64,000 nt of DNA from CALLPQ01 sp038531745 (GTDB lineage: Bacteria > Pseudomonadota > Alphaproteobacteria > Caulobacterales > Parvularculaceae). The DNA is taken from NCBI GenBank assembly GCA_038531745.1, contig JBCBBJ010000009.1, forward strand, positions 1-64,000. Direction: 5' to 3'. Shown piece after piece: positions 55,314 through 64,000 of this stretch. The number at the start of each line of letters is the position of its first letter. Position 1 is the stretch's first letter. The position numbers were made by a program, and so were the translations under genes. The notes below the pieces were generated by a model. That model was not told where the DNA came from. It made no database searches and saw only the letters and a list, made by a program, of their open reading frames with translations.

Positions 55314-55462
55314 TCATCTGTACCCAAATGAGACAGTCTTTTGAGAAAAAGACAAACTTATTCAGTGGCTTACGGAACTTTTTACCCTACCGCTTAGCCG
55401 TTTTTTAGGATGACCTCGCTATTTTGTGAAGACTGTAGCGTATCCATAAGGACTTCAACATC

Positions 55463-55753
55463 ATGTCGGTAGCTGTGCAATCCTCCAGCGTCACCCAGCA
55501 GAAAGAGGCCTATATCATCGGACCCGATGGCACGCCTCTTACGCTTGCTGACCTGCCTCCAAAAACAACAAAGCGCTGGGTAATCCGGCGCAAAGCAGAG
55601 GTTGTGATGGCCGTGCGTGGGGGCCTGTTGACCCTCGAAGAAGCATGCGATCGATATTCCCTGACGGTGGAAGAATTTTTGTCCTGGCAAAAGGCCATTG
55701 AGCAATTTGGCATGAAGGGGTTACGGGCTACGCGGGTGCAGCAATACCGTTAA
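55463..55753 (+). CDS. sciP: SciP, CtrA inhibitory protein (DUF1153)
   Basis: SciP binds the master regulator CtrA and represses its targets in Caulobacter. The 96-residue protein has the whole family core: IIGPDGTPLTLADLPP, KRWVIRRKAEVVMAVRGG and a helix-turn-helix (LTLEEACDRYSLTVEEFLSW). AAGGA precedes the ATG. Its place inside the flagellar cluster fits its control of motility and cell-cycle genes. Confidence 0.93.
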   Translation: MSVAVQSSSVTQQKEAYIIGPDGTPLTLADLPPKTTKRWVIRRKAEVVMAVRGGLLTLEEACDRYSLTVEEFLSWQKAIEQFGMKGLRATRVQQYR

Positions 55754-55764
55754 CGTCTTATTAA
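55750..55764. promoter_or_regulatory. candidate CtrA box between sciP and fliF
   Basis: TTAA (55750-55753), 7 bp, TTAA (55761-55764) is a perfect match to the CtrA consensus. It overlaps the sciP stop codon and is 218 bp before fliF. In Caulobacter the fliF operon is CtrA-controlled. The intrinsic terminator immediately downstream complicates a role as a fliF promoter. Confidence 0.4.
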
Positions 55765-55778
55765 ACCCTAGACGGAGA

Positions 55779-55812
55779 ATGCCACGTACCCCATCGCGTG
55801 GCATTTTCTTTT
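55779..55812 (+). terminator. intrinsic terminator after sciP
   Basis: Arms AATGCCACG (55779-55787) and CGTGGCATT (55797-55805), 9-nt loop, followed by a T-rich run. It separates sciP from the fliF operon. Confidence 0.8.
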
Positions 55813-55981
55813 TGTACACCTTCAACCCTGAACCGGATAATCACCGTCAAAATAGAAACGGAATATTTACGTCGTCCCGGCAATATTTGCCCAGTCGCGG
55901 GGCCGGTGGGTGTGGATGTGTTGCTCTTCTTTTTGAAGGTCAACAATTAGGTAACACCATTCGCTTTTCCGGCTTTGTGAA

Positions 55982-57658
55982 TTGCATATTGATGCGGATG
56001 GGTCTGTGCGTACTTTGTTGGCGTTTTTAGAAAATTTCGGTCTTGCGCGCCTGGCGACCATTATTGGCGTGACGGGCGGTGTTGCCCTTGCCTTGATCTT
56101 AATCATGGTACGGATCGGTACGGAGCCTTATCAAATTCTTGCCGCTGACCTTGACTATGCGGATGCGCAGGATGTGGTCAGCGAATTAGAGCGCAAGGGT
56201 CAGGAATACCAAATGCGCGAGACAGGTGCACGGGTGTCCATTCTTGTGCCGCGCGATGAGGTGAGTACGGTGCGCTTATCGCTCGCGAGCGAAGGGCTCT
56301 TGGCCGGGTCAATGGTTGGTTACGAGATTTTTGACAAGCAGCAGAGCCTCGGCACCACCAGTTTTCAGCAGAATTTGAACCGGGTGCGCGCGCTGGAGGG
56401 GGAACTGGCGCGATCTGTGTCGGCCATTAGCGGCGTTCGATCAGCGAGGGTGCACCTTGTTTTACCCGAACGGGCGCTTTTTGCCCGTGACCAGCAGCAA
56501 CCCAGCGCCTCCATCATGGTGGATGTGACCGGCCGCCTTGGTGCGGGGCCCATCGCGGCAATTACCAACCTGGTGGCATCGGCCGTTCCGGCACTCACCC
56601 CGAACCAGATCACCATCCTTGATAATCGCGGCACCTTGCTCGCCGCTGCCCATGATGCCGCAAGCGAGGCGGCCCAGGGTGTCATGGTCAGTGATCGGAT
56701 GGCCGCGGCGGAGGCGCGCCTGCAAACCACCGTCAATGATCTGATTGGCCGTATTGTGGGCCCCGAAAATGTCCGGGCCCGCGTCGCCGCCGACTTTGAT
56801 GTGAGCCGCGTGACAGAAACCGCAGAAATTGTTGACCCCGATAGCCAGGTGGTTTTGTCATCAACCTTGATTGAGGAATCCGCTGACGATAATCGGCCCG
56901 CGCGCGGCGTGAGCGTGGGCAATGCGTTGCCGAATGCCAATGCTGCCGATCCGTCAGGCGATGCGGACCGGTCGCAAACACGGCGTACGGAAGAAATTAC
57001 CAATTACGAAATTACCAAGACGGTTCGCAATGCCGTTCGCGATGAAGGCCTTGTGTTGAACCGCGTCACCGTTGCTGTGGCAATCAATAACCGGGATGAC
57101 AATGGCGCGGTGACGCCCCTTGGTGCCGATACCCTCGCGCGGCTGGAAGCGCTTGTTAAGTCTGCCGTGGGGTTTGACGCCACCCGCGGCGACCAGGTTG
57201 ATATTGTCGATATGCCGTTCTCGCCGCTCGCCGCCGACGCCCCTATTGGCGCGACACCACCAACAGCCGCCGGGCCCTTGGCCGCGTTTTCCCAGACCCG
57301 CCTTGCTGAGTTGGTTGCCCTTAGTCTTGTTGCACTTGCGCTGATTTTCTTTGTGATCCGGCCTCTCTTTTTTACAGGCACGCCATCGCTCCCGGCGCGC
57401 AGCGCCGCTGCGCTTGGGACCGCGCCATCGTCCAAAACCACGGCGGAGCCGACCACCCTTGAAGAGATAGGTGGCGACCGCAACACCAACCTTGCCGTCG
57501 ACGGGACCAGTGGTGCAGACCTTGAGCACCGTATCGATATTGCCCAGATCGAAGGCAAAGTGCGCGCCTCCTCGGTCAAACGGGTTCAGGAAATCGTTAA
57601 TGGGCATACAGAAGAGTCCGCAACCATTCTGAAACAATGGATCAGGGAGGCCGTATGA
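55982..57658 (+). CDS. fliF: flagellar M-ring protein
   Basis: FliF forms the MS ring in the inner membrane. The 558-residue product has an N-terminal helix (LATIIGVTGGVALALILIMV), the ring-building motifs EPYQILAADLDYADAQDVV and YEIFDKQQSLGTTSFQQNLN, a second helix at about 441-463 and a C-terminal FliG-binding tail. The first start in frame is TTG at 55982; a GTG eight codons later (56006) is equally possible. The stop overlaps fliG (ATGA). Confidence 0.94.
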   Translation: MHIDADGSVRTLLAFLENFGLARLATIIGVTGGVALALILIMVRIGTEPYQILAADLDYADAQDVVSELERKGQEYQMRETGARVSILVPRDEVSTVRLSLASEGLLAGSMVGYEIFDKQQSLGTTSFQQNLNRVRALEGELARSVSAISGVRSARVHLVLPERALFARDQQQPSASIMVDVTGRLGAGPIAAITNLVASAVPALTPNQITILDNRGTLLAAAHDAASEAAQGVMVSDRMAAAEARLQTTVNDLIGRIVGPENVRARVAADFDVSRVTETAEIVDPDSQVVLSSTLIEESADDNRPARGVSVGNALPNANAADPSGDADRSQTRRTEEITNYEITKTVRNAVRDEGLVLNRVTVAVAINNRDDNGAVTPLGADTLARLEALVKSAVGFDATRGDQVDIVDMPFSPLAADAPIGATPPTAAGPLAAFSQTRLAELVALSLVALALIFFVIRPLFFTGTPSLPARSAAALGTAPSSKTTAEPTTLEEIGGDRNTNLAVDGTSGADLEHRIDIAQIEGKVRASSVKRVQEIVNGHTEESATILKQWIREAV

Positions 57659-58686
57659 ACGCGATCGTTCCAGCCGAGACCACCCTTGATGCTCCAGCCC
57701 TGACCGGCCCGGAAAAGGCCGCTGTCATTATTCTCGCCCTAGGCGAAGAGAATGCCCGTCCGCTGTGGGAGAGCTTTGACGAAGATGAACTGCGCGAGGT
57801 TACCCTCGCCATCACGCAACTGGGTGCGGTGACAAGTACCATGGTTGAAAGCCTCATGGTGGATTTCGTTGAGAATATCGCCCGCACGGGCCCCGTCTCC
57901 GGGTCGGCGGCAACCGCACGGCGAATGCTGGAAAATATTCTGCCCCAGGACAAAGTGGATTCAATCCTTGCCGAAGTGAAAGGCCCGGCGGGACGCACCA
58001 TGTGGGACAAGCTTGGCAATGTGAACCCGGTTTTGCTTGCCCGCTATCTCGCCAAGGAACACCCGCAAACCATCGCGGTCGTCCTATCACGGATTAACCC
58101 TGACCACGCAGCCCAAGTTATTGCAAAGATGCCTAGCGCCATGGCCGAGGAAACCGTCAATCGCATGCTAACCCTAGGACCCGTTCAAAAAGACGTCCTG
58201 AACGAGATTGAACGAACCTTGCAAAATGAGTTTATCACGTCCCTGACCGAAACCCAGGGGCAGGATACATTCGAAATGATGGCAGAGATTTTCAATTGCT
58301 TTGATCGCCAAACAGAGCGCCGATTTATGGAAACCCTGCAGGAGAAAAATCCCGATGCGGCCGAGCGAATCCAGGCACTCATGGTTGTATTCGAAGATCT
58401 TCTCCATATTGATGATCATGATGTGCAGATTTTGCTGCGCTATCTCGATAAGTCCCAACTGGCGGTTGCTCTAAAGGGGGCAACCGACGAGATCGCCAGC
58501 CTCTTCTTCCGGAACATGTCCGAACGTGCAACCAAAATTCTGCGTGATGATATTGATATCATGCGGCCCCTACGGGCACGCGAAGTTGAGGCTGCGCAGC
58601 AAAAAATTGTCGAGATCGCCAAACAGCTCAATGACGATGGCAAGATCTTTCTGTCGAAACGCAATGAGAATGAGGTGATCTTCTAA
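57655..58686 (+). CDS. fliG: flagellar motor switch protein FliG
   Basis: Rotor protein linking the MS ring to the C ring and stator. The 343-residue product has LTGPEKAAVIILALGEENAR, the EHPQTIAVVLSRINPDHAAQ middle-domain motif and a C-terminal torque domain with FEDLLHIDDHDVQILLRYLD and ERATKILRDDIDIM. The ATG at 57655 overlaps the fliF stop; the stop overlaps fliH (TAATG). Confidence 0.96.
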   Translation: MNAIVPAETTLDAPALTGPEKAAVIILALGEENARPLWESFDEDELREVTLAITQLGAVTSTMVESLMVDFVENIARTGPVSGSAATARRMLENILPQDKVDSILAEVKGPAGRTMWDKLGNVNPVLLARYLAKEHPQTIAVVLSRINPDHAAQVIAKMPSAMAEETVNRMLTLGPVQKDVLNEIERTLQNEFITSLTETQGQDTFEMMAEIFNCFDRQTERRFMETLQEKNPDAAERIQALMVVFEDLLHIDDHDVQILLRYLDKSQLAVALKGATDEIASLFFRNMSERATKILRDDIDIMRPLRAREVEAAQQKIVEIAKQLNDDGKIFLSKRNENEVIF

Positions 58687-59396
58687 TGGCAGAAGCCACC
58701 CCCCTTGCGCTTGATCACTTGCCTGACTGGACGGGTACTGATGGCCTGCCTCTATTGGCAGATCAATCCGGCAATAGTGACGGCCAGACCCCTGCGGTAA
58801 CAAATGGCGCGCCCACGCAGGCCGCCCTGATCGCAGCTTTTGAGGCCGGACGCGCAGAAGGCCTTGAGGAGGCCCGTGCAAATGCGGCCGATATGCTGGC
58901 ACGCGAGGATGAAGCCAAACGCGCCGCCGCCCAAGACCATGAACAAAAAATGGCGCTCATCGCTCAGCTTGAGACGTCTCTTCTTGGCACCATTCTCCCC
59001 GCTATCAATGCGTATGAATGCCAACAAAAAGAAACTTTCCGCCAAATCATCACGAGTATCGAAACGCTTTTTTGTGATAGTCTTGACACACGCCTGGTAG
59101 ACCGGTGTCAAAAACTCACCAGCGCCATTGAGCCATTAGTGGAAAATAGTGCGGGGTCTGCCATCACTATTCACGCGTACCCTGATGATATTTCAACACT
59201 ATCAAAGGCACTATCGGATAAGACCGAAATTGTTCTGTGCGACGACGAGACCCTGCGCCAAGGGACTTGCCGCATAACATGGCAAGGCGGCGACGTCTTC
59301 TTCGACCCGTTTGAACAGGCAGATAAGCTATTGCGTGCGCTAAGCGATCGTTTGGCAACACCGCCAATGCCAGAAAGACCTCACGATGACCAATAA
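58686..59396 (+). CDS. fliH: FliH/FlbE-type flagellar export component
   Basis: Expected to bind and restrain the export ATPase FliI. The 236-residue product has an Ala/Glu-rich coiled coil at about 45-105 (AAFEAGRAEGLEEARANAAD), then an alpha/beta C-terminal domain. Identity rests mainly on position between fliG and fliN (flbE in Caulobacter) and on the helical architecture; sequence conservation in this family is low. Confidence 0.75.
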   Translation: MAEATPLALDHLPDWTGTDGLPLLADQSGNSDGQTPAVTNGAPTQAALIAAFEAGRAEGLEEARANAADMLAREDEAKRAAAQDHEQKMALIAQLETSLLGTILPAINAYECQQKETFRQIITSIETLFCDSLDTRLVDRCQKLTSAIEPLVENSAGSAITIHAYPDDISTLSKALSDKTEIVLCDDETLRQGTCRITWQGGDVFFDPFEQADKLLRALSDRLATPPMPERPHDDQ

Positions 59397-59811
59397 CCCC
59401 TCCCAAGCAATATCAGATACCGATCATTCTCTTGATCCGCAAGGAGACGACTTTGCGAACGCATTGGAAGAATTTGAGGCCAATGTTGACTTTCCCGCAG
59501 AGCCTTCCACGCCGGAGGCGGGGGCTGATCCTATTTCAATGGACGAGCTTTACGACGTGCCAGTTACCGTATCGGCTGTTCTGGGCCGTCGGCGGATGGA
59601 TGTGGCAAGCCTTCTTGACCTGGAGGCAGGGGCTTTGATTGATCTTGATCGCAAGGTTGGTGAGCCTGTTGATCTTTATATCAATAATCAATTGATAGCT
59701 CGCGGCGAACTGGTAATTGTAGACGGTGGTCTTGGCATTTCCATGACGGAGATTATTCACCCCAATGATACGGCGATCGCCTTGAGCAAGATGCACGAAG
59801 ATGAAAGTTAA
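59386..59811 (+). CDS. fliN: flagellar motor switch protein FliN
   Basis: C-ring subunit. The 141-residue product has an acidic, disordered first half and a C-terminal SpoA domain: YDVPVTVSAVLGRRRMDVAS, GEPVDLYINNQLIARGELVI and GLGISMTEII. It overlaps fliH by 11 bp and is 3 bp before flbD. Confidence 0.95.
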   Translation: MTNNPSQAISDTDHSLDPQGDDFANALEEFEANVDFPAEPSTPEAGADPISMDELYDVPVTVSAVLGRRRMDVASLLDLEAGALIDLDRKVGEPVDLYINNQLIARGELVIVDGGLGISMTEIIHPNDTAIALSKMHEDES

Positions 59812-59814
59812 ACC

Positions 59815-61179
59815 ATGCGCTTACTGATTATTGGCCATCAATCGTCTGAACTCTCTGCTGCAGCCCGTATCGCCCTAAATGCGGGTGCCAAGGTCTCACT
59901 TGTGGGGTCAATTGAGCAAGCCATGGCCACCATCCGTAAGGGCGGCGGGGCTGAGCTTGCCATGATTGACATGCGTTTTGATGTGGCCCGGTTTGTTTCC
60001 ATGTTGGCAACAGAACGTTTTGCCATGCCGGTTGTCGCCTGCGGTATTGACGCTGATGCCGATGCGGCGGTAGCGGCGATTAAGGCGGGCGCCCAGGAGT
60101 TTGTTCCCCTGCCCCCCGACGCGGATTTAATCGCCGCTATTCTTGAGGCTGTTGTTGCCGAAAAAGATGGCATCCTCGCCAGCGACCCCATCATGAAAAA
60201 GGTGATCGCACTGGCAGATCAGATCGCCGCTTCCGAAGCATCGGTGTTGATCACCGGCGAGTCTGGCGTCGGTAAAGAAGTGATCGCCAGCTACCTGCAT
60301 ACAAAATCGAAACGCAGTGATGCGCCCTTTATCTCAATCAACTGCGCGGCGATCCCCGATAACCTTCTGGAGTCGGAGCTTTTTGGTCATGAGAAAGGGG
60401 CCTTTACCGGCGCGGTAGCCCGGCGCATTGGCAAGTTTGAGGAAGCGCAAGGCGGCACCCTTCTCTTGGATGAGATTTCAGAAATGGATGTGCGCCTCCA
60501 GGCGAAATTGCTTCGGGTTTTGCAGGAGCGGGTGGTTGACCGTTTGGGGGGCCGTCAGCCTATTCCGGTTAATATTCGCGTTCTTGCGACCTCGAACCGC
60601 GACCTCGGCACAGCCGTGGCAGCGGGCACTTTTCGAGAGGATTTGTTGTTTCGTCTCAATGTTGTCAATTTACAGGTACCACCGCTTCGCGAACGGCCCA
60701 TGGATATTCTTCTGCTTGCCGATCATTTCGCAAAAAAATATGCGGTGCTCAATGCATGCGCAGAACGCCCCCTTTCAGAAGGGGCGCGGGCTGAAATCAT
60801 GAACGCCGCGTGGCCGGGCAATGTGCGCGAACTGGAAAACGCGATCCACCGCGCGGTCCTGCTTGCCACTGGTGATCAGATTGATGCGGAGGCCATTCGA
60901 TTGCCCGATGGGTCGGCCATGCGCCCGGCCATCCACACACTTAATACGATTGATGAGACGGGGGAAAATGCCCTTGCCGCGGGGTCACTGGTGGGGCGCC
61001 GGGTTGCCGATGTGGAGCGTGATCTGATTATCAATACGCTAGACCATTGTTTTGGTAACCGCACCCACGCGGCCAATATTCTTGGGATTTCAATCCGTAC
61101 TTTGCGCAATAAACTCAAAATTTATGCCGAAGAAGGGGTAAACGTGCCCCCGGCCGGCGACATGCGTGCGCATGGTTAG
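59815..61179 (+). CDS. flbD: sigma54-dependent flagellar regulator FlbD
   Basis: Activates late flagellar genes from sigma54 promoters. The 454-residue product has an atypical receiver domain (Asp52 present but the usual N-terminal acidic pair replaced by GHQSS), an AAA+ domain with Walker A GESGVGKE (about 148-155), the sigma54 loop GAFTGA (about 196-201) and LLLDEISEMDVRLQAKLLRV, and a Fis-type helix-turn-helix (NRTHAANILGISIRTLRNKL). Degenerate receiver residues fit phosphorylation-independent control, as by FliX in Caulobacter. Confidence 0.95.
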   Translation: MRLLIIGHQSSELSAAARIALNAGAKVSLVGSIEQAMATIRKGGGAELAMIDMRFDVARFVSMLATERFAMPVVACGIDADADAAVAAIKAGAQEFVPLPPDADLIAAILEAVVAEKDGILASDPIMKKVIALADQIAASEASVLITGESGVGKEVIASYLHTKSKRSDAPFISINCAAIPDNLLESELFGHEKGAFTGAVARRIGKFEEAQGGTLLLDEISEMDVRLQAKLLRVLQERVVDRLGGRQPIPVNIRVLATSNRDLGTAVAAGTFREDLLFRLNVVNLQVPPLRERPMDILLLADHFAKKYAVLNACAERPLSEGARAEIMNAAWPGNVRELENAIHRAVLLATGDQIDAEAIRLPDGSAMRPAIHTLNTIDETGENALAAGSLVGRRVADVERDLIINTLDHCFGNRTHAANILGISIRTLRNKLKIYAEEGVNVPPAGDMRAHG

Positions 61180-61188
61180 GGGGATATT

Positions 61189-61602
61189 GTGAAGTATAAA
61201 GTCTACAAAGAAAGTCCGTTACCGGACGTTGATTGGCAGAAACTGCGTAAGCGGATCGAAAAGCCAATCACCAGCTATCAACACCGTCATGATCCCCTTT
61301 ATTATGATGATGAAGATATCTGGTTCTGGCACGGTGATACGCGCAAACGGGCAGCCTTCACCGATATCGAGAAAGTTGAACAGGCAACCCTGCACGGCTT
61401 TGGAAAGATGATCCGGCTAATTTATCTGCGCGGTAAAGGACCAGCCGATAATGGCAAGCCCGCTGACCTGCACCTCATTGATGTTGAGGCGCTCGACCGG
61501 TCCCCCGCCGATATTGCCGCGGACCTACACGAACGGGTCATCAATGCCCATGCGCAAGTCATGAAAGCGCAGCCTAAACGCCGTTTTAATGCCAATGACT
61601 GA
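61189..61602 (+). CDS. uncharacterised protein between flbD and flhA
   Basis: The 137-residue soluble protein starts at a GTG and is rich in charged and aromatic residues (HDPLYYDDEDIWFWHGDTRK), ending in a basic tail. It has no membrane helix and no family I recognise. It overlaps flhA and follows flbD by 9 bp, so it is almost certainly cotranscribed; a flagellar role is inferred only from this. Confidence 0.7.
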   Translation: MKYKVYKESPLPDVDWQKLRKRIEKPITSYQHRHDPLYYDDEDIWFWHGDTRKRAAFTDIEKVEQATLHGFGKMIRLIYLRGKGPADNGKPADLHLIDVEALDRSPADIAADLHERVINAHAQVMKAQPKRRFNAND

Positions 61603-63733
61603 ACACGTGGACGGGCAAATGAAAGGACAAACCGTTTCTCGCCTACGCTTGCCACGTGCCCTCACGGGGCTTGGCGGCGTCAATGGGCTTGTCCATACGG
61701 ATATGATTCTGGCTGGCGCCGTGCTGGCCATCCTGACGCTCTTGTTTTTGCCAGCGCCCAGTTGGCTTCTCGATATCTTGCTGGCGATCTCCATTACGTT
61801 TTCCGTGATGGTGCTGATGACGGCACTGTTTACGCGGCGGGCGCTGGAGTTTTCGACCTTCCCGGCGATCCTTCTCATCGCGACCTTATTACGACTTGCC
61901 CTGAATATCGCCTCCACCCGCTTGATCCTGTCCAGCGGTAATGAGGGCACATCGGCCGCTGGCCAGATCATTGAGGCATTTGGCACCTTTGTGATGCAAG
62001 GCAATACAGTCATCGGAATGATTGTTTTTGCAATTCTTGTCATTGTAAATTTCGTGGTGATCACCAAAGGCTCGGGCCGCATTGCCGAGGTGGCGGCACG
62101 CTTTTCCCTTGATGCACTGCCAGGCAAGCAAATGGCGATTGATGCCGATCTTTCCGCCGGTCTGATTAACGAGGCAGAGGCGCGGGAGCGGCGCAAAACG
62201 CTTGAGGCGGAATCAACCTTTTTTGGGGCCATGGACGGCGCCTCAAAATTTGTTCGCGGTGACGCCGTCGCGGGTCTTCTCATCACGTTTATCAATCTGA
62301 TCGGCGGTATCGTCATCGGAATGGTGCAGCAGGGCATGAGCTTTGGTGCCGCTGGTCAATCCTACAGTCTACTGACCATCGGTGATGGCCTTGTGAGTCA
62401 GATCCCCGCCTTGATCATTTCCATCGCCGCTGGCTTATTAGTGTCAAAAGCCGGCGTTGACGGTGCCGCCGACCGGGCCATGGGCGCGCAATTTACGATG
62501 TATCCGCGCGCATTGGCCATGGTCAGTGTGGTATTGCTGATCTTTGCGGTCCTGCCCGGCATGCCGATTCTCGTGTTTTTAACATTGGCGATCCTGTTTG
62601 CTGGTGGGGCATGGCTGGCAAATCGTACGCTCATGCGTACACAGACCGCGTCGAGTGAGGCCGAGGCAACCATGGCAACCCCAGTGGAGGACAGTACGGA
62701 CCACATGTTGGCCATGGACGATTTGCGCCTTGAGGTTGGGTATGGCCTTCTGCCAATCGTCACCCCGCCGGAGGGGCCTGGTCTCACCGATCAGATCAAG
62801 GCGCTACGCAAGGCAATAGCCCAGGAATTAGGCTTTGTGACCCCGCCCATCCGTATACTGGATAATCTGCGGCTTGAGGCGAACAGCTATGTGATCTACC
62901 TGAAAGAACAGGAAATCGCGCGCGGTGACGTGCGCCCGGGTCAATTTTTGGCCATGGACCCCAACGGGGGGCGGATCAACCTGGTGGGTGAGCCAACCAA
63001 AGAGCCGGCCTTCGGTCTTGACGCGTTGTGGATTGACGATAGCCAGCGGGATCAGGCAAGCCTTTCCGGGCTCACCGTCGTTGATGCGGCAACGGTCATG
63101 ACCACCCATGTGACCGAGATGATCAAAACCGAGGCCCCGGCGCTTCTTTCCTACGCTGAGACCAAAGCGCTCTTGAATGCCCTGCCTGAAAAGCACCAGG
63201 CACTTGTCTCCGATCTTATTCCGGCGGTCGCCAGCGTCACCATTGTGCAACGTGTCTTGCAACGGCTGCTGGCTGAGCGGGTATCGATCCGCGATTTGCC
63301 CACTATTCTAGAGGCGCTAGCCGAACGGGCACCGCAAACCAGCGATATCACGGCGCTCGGCGAGCATGTACGCACCCGCTTAGGGCGACAAATCCTTGCA
63401 AGCCTCGCCGAACCAGGCGGGCAAACCGCTATCCTTATGCTGTCGCCGACCTGGGAGCAGGCATTTCATGCCGCCCTCACCCCCGAAGAAAGCGCCCCGC
63501 CAACCGGGCCTCAATTGGCCATGGCCCCGTCTAAAGTGCAGGATTTTGTTGCCGCAAGCCTTGCAGCGCTTGAAAAAGCAGCCGCCGAGGGTGTCAGCGC
63601 CGCCATTGTCACCAGCGCCACAGCGCGCCCTTTTGTGCGCTCAATCATGGAGCGGGTACGAGCCCAAACATCTGTGCTTTCACAAAATGAAATTCACCCG
63701 CATACTAGGCTTCGGAGTATGGGACAGATCTGA
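61589..63733 (+). CDS. flhA: flagellar export gate protein FlhA
   Basis: Core of the flagellar type III export gate. The 714-residue product has eight predicted helices up to about 345, the FHIPEP-family signature RLALNIASTRLILS and ARFSLDALPGKQMAIDADLS, and a cytoplasmic export-platform domain from about 370. The ATG at 61589 overlaps the upstream gene; another ATG two codons later (61595) is equally placed. Confidence 0.96.
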   Translation: MPMTEHVDGQMKGQTVSRLRLPRALTGLGGVNGLVHTDMILAGAVLAILTLLFLPAPSWLLDILLAISITFSVMVLMTALFTRRALEFSTFPAILLIATLLRLALNIASTRLILSSGNEGTSAAGQIIEAFGTFVMQGNTVIGMIVFAILVIVNFVVITKGSGRIAEVAARFSLDALPGKQMAIDADLSAGLINEAEARERRKTLEAESTFFGAMDGASKFVRGDAVAGLLITFINLIGGIVIGMVQQGMSFGAAGQSYSLLTIGDGLVSQIPALIISIAAGLLVSKAGVDGAADRAMGAQFTMYPRALAMVSVVLLIFAVLPGMPILVFLTLAILFAGGAWLANRTLMRTQTASSEAEATMATPVEDSTDHMLAMDDLRLEVGYGLLPIVTPPEGPGLTDQIKALRKAIAQELGFVTPPIRILDNLRLEANSYVIYLKEQEIARGDVRPGQFLAMDPNGGRINLVGEPTKEPAFGLDALWIDDSQRDQASLSGLTVVDAATVMTTHVTEMIKTEAPALLSYAETKALLNALPEKHQALVSDLIPAVASVTIVQRVLQRLLAERVSIRDLPTILEALAERAPQTSDITALGEHVRTRLGRQILASLAEPGGQTAILMLSPTWEQAFHAALTPEESAPPTGPQLAMAPSKVQDFVAASLAALEKAAAEGVSAAIVTSATARPFVRSIMERVRAQTSVLSQNEIHPHTRLRSMGQI

Positions 63734-63749
63734 AGAGTGAATTTGGGTT

Positions 63750-64000
63750 GTGATCAAACGGTTTATCGCCTCAAGCGTTGAGAAGGCGCAAGCCAAAGCC
63801 CGCAAGGCGTTTGGCCGGAATGTTGTCATCCTGAGCATCCGCGACCTGCCGAGCGGTGACGTGGAAGTTGCCGCCGCCGACGAGGAAGGCGCGCGCGCCT
63901 ATTATGCCGATCCGCAAAACCGCAACGCCCCGGTCAGCCCGCAACCGCCGGGGGCTGCGTCCCCATCTGACTCGCCCGCGCATGAGGATAAGATCGCCCC
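63750..64000 (+). CDS. flhF: flagellar GTPase FlhF, N-terminal part (cut by window end)
   Basis: The GTG-initiated frame runs off the end of the window. Its first 84 residues (IKRFIASSVEKAQAKARKAF, then NVVILSIRDLPSGDVEV and a Pro/Ser-rich region) match the N-terminal FlhF pattern before the SRP-like GTPase domain, which would lie outside. Position directly after flhA supports this. Confidence 0.65.
   Translation, partial: MIKRFIASSVEKAQAKARKAFGRNVVILSIRDLPSGDVEVAAADEEGARAYYADPQNRNAPVSPQPPGAASPSDSPAHEDKIA

Overview
The window comes from a phototrophic (bacteriochlorophyll a) alphaproteobacterium. Its left third is a photosynthesis gene cluster of the purple-bacterial type, and its right end is a flagellar cluster ordered as in Caulobacter (fliF-fliG-fliH-fliN-flbD-flhA, with the CtrA inhibitor sciP). 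Together with an IalB-family protein and CtrA- and sigma54-type signals, this fits a marine-type alphaproteobacterium. Genus cannot be read from the sequence. No rRNA, tRNA, CRISPR array or insertion sequence was recognised.

Positions 1-19,300 hold the photosynthesis cluster. On the minus strand the superoperon reads crtE-crtF-bchC-bchX-bchY-bchZ-pufQ-pufB-pufA-pufL-pufM and ends at an intrinsic terminator with no pufC or pufX. crtC is divergent from crtE. Two control regions, crtE/crtC and crtF/bchC, each carry a pair of PpsR/CrtJ operators (TGT-N12-ACA) exactly 8 bp apart, overlapping the -35 and -10 elements. bchI-bchD-bchO lie further right on the minus strand. Between crtC and bchO sits a 3-kb block of three DUF6090-like paralogues plus one further membrane protein, bracketed by a 26-bp imperfect direct repeat. 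Just upstream of bchI is a lipoprotein made of a 160-residue Ala-rich tether and a complete pseudoazurin domain, a candidate membrane-tethered electron carrier.

Positions 20,800-49,600 are mixed housekeeping genes: folD, a DsrE-like protein, a broken DUF7684-like gene with an in-frame UGA, nadE, a sugar aminotransferase/oxidoreductase pair, a KefB-type antiporter, a TraB/GumN lipoprotein with a 72-bp tandem duplication at its start, an AGCS symporter, ppiD-trpE, argH-lptM-lysA (lptM is a 38-residue lipoprotein), a TlpA thioredoxin, an AT-richer MBOAT/AlgX-like O-acetylation pair, acnA, ialB, a 4-TM protein of unknown function, two small alpha+beta proteins, and a seven-repeat beta-solenoid-like protein with a tail-fibre-like C-terminus.

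Positions 49,600-64,000 begin with a 620-bp intergenic stretch (strong terminator, large palindromic repeat). After it come flgK on the minus strand and a plus-strand flagellar series: fliK-flgD-flgE, sciP, then fliF-fliG-fliH-fliN-flbD-unknown-flhA-flhF, the last cut by the window end. A textbook sigma54 promoter precedes fliK, and the sigma54 activator FlbD is encoded 8 kb downstream. A perfect CtrA box lies between sciP and fliF.
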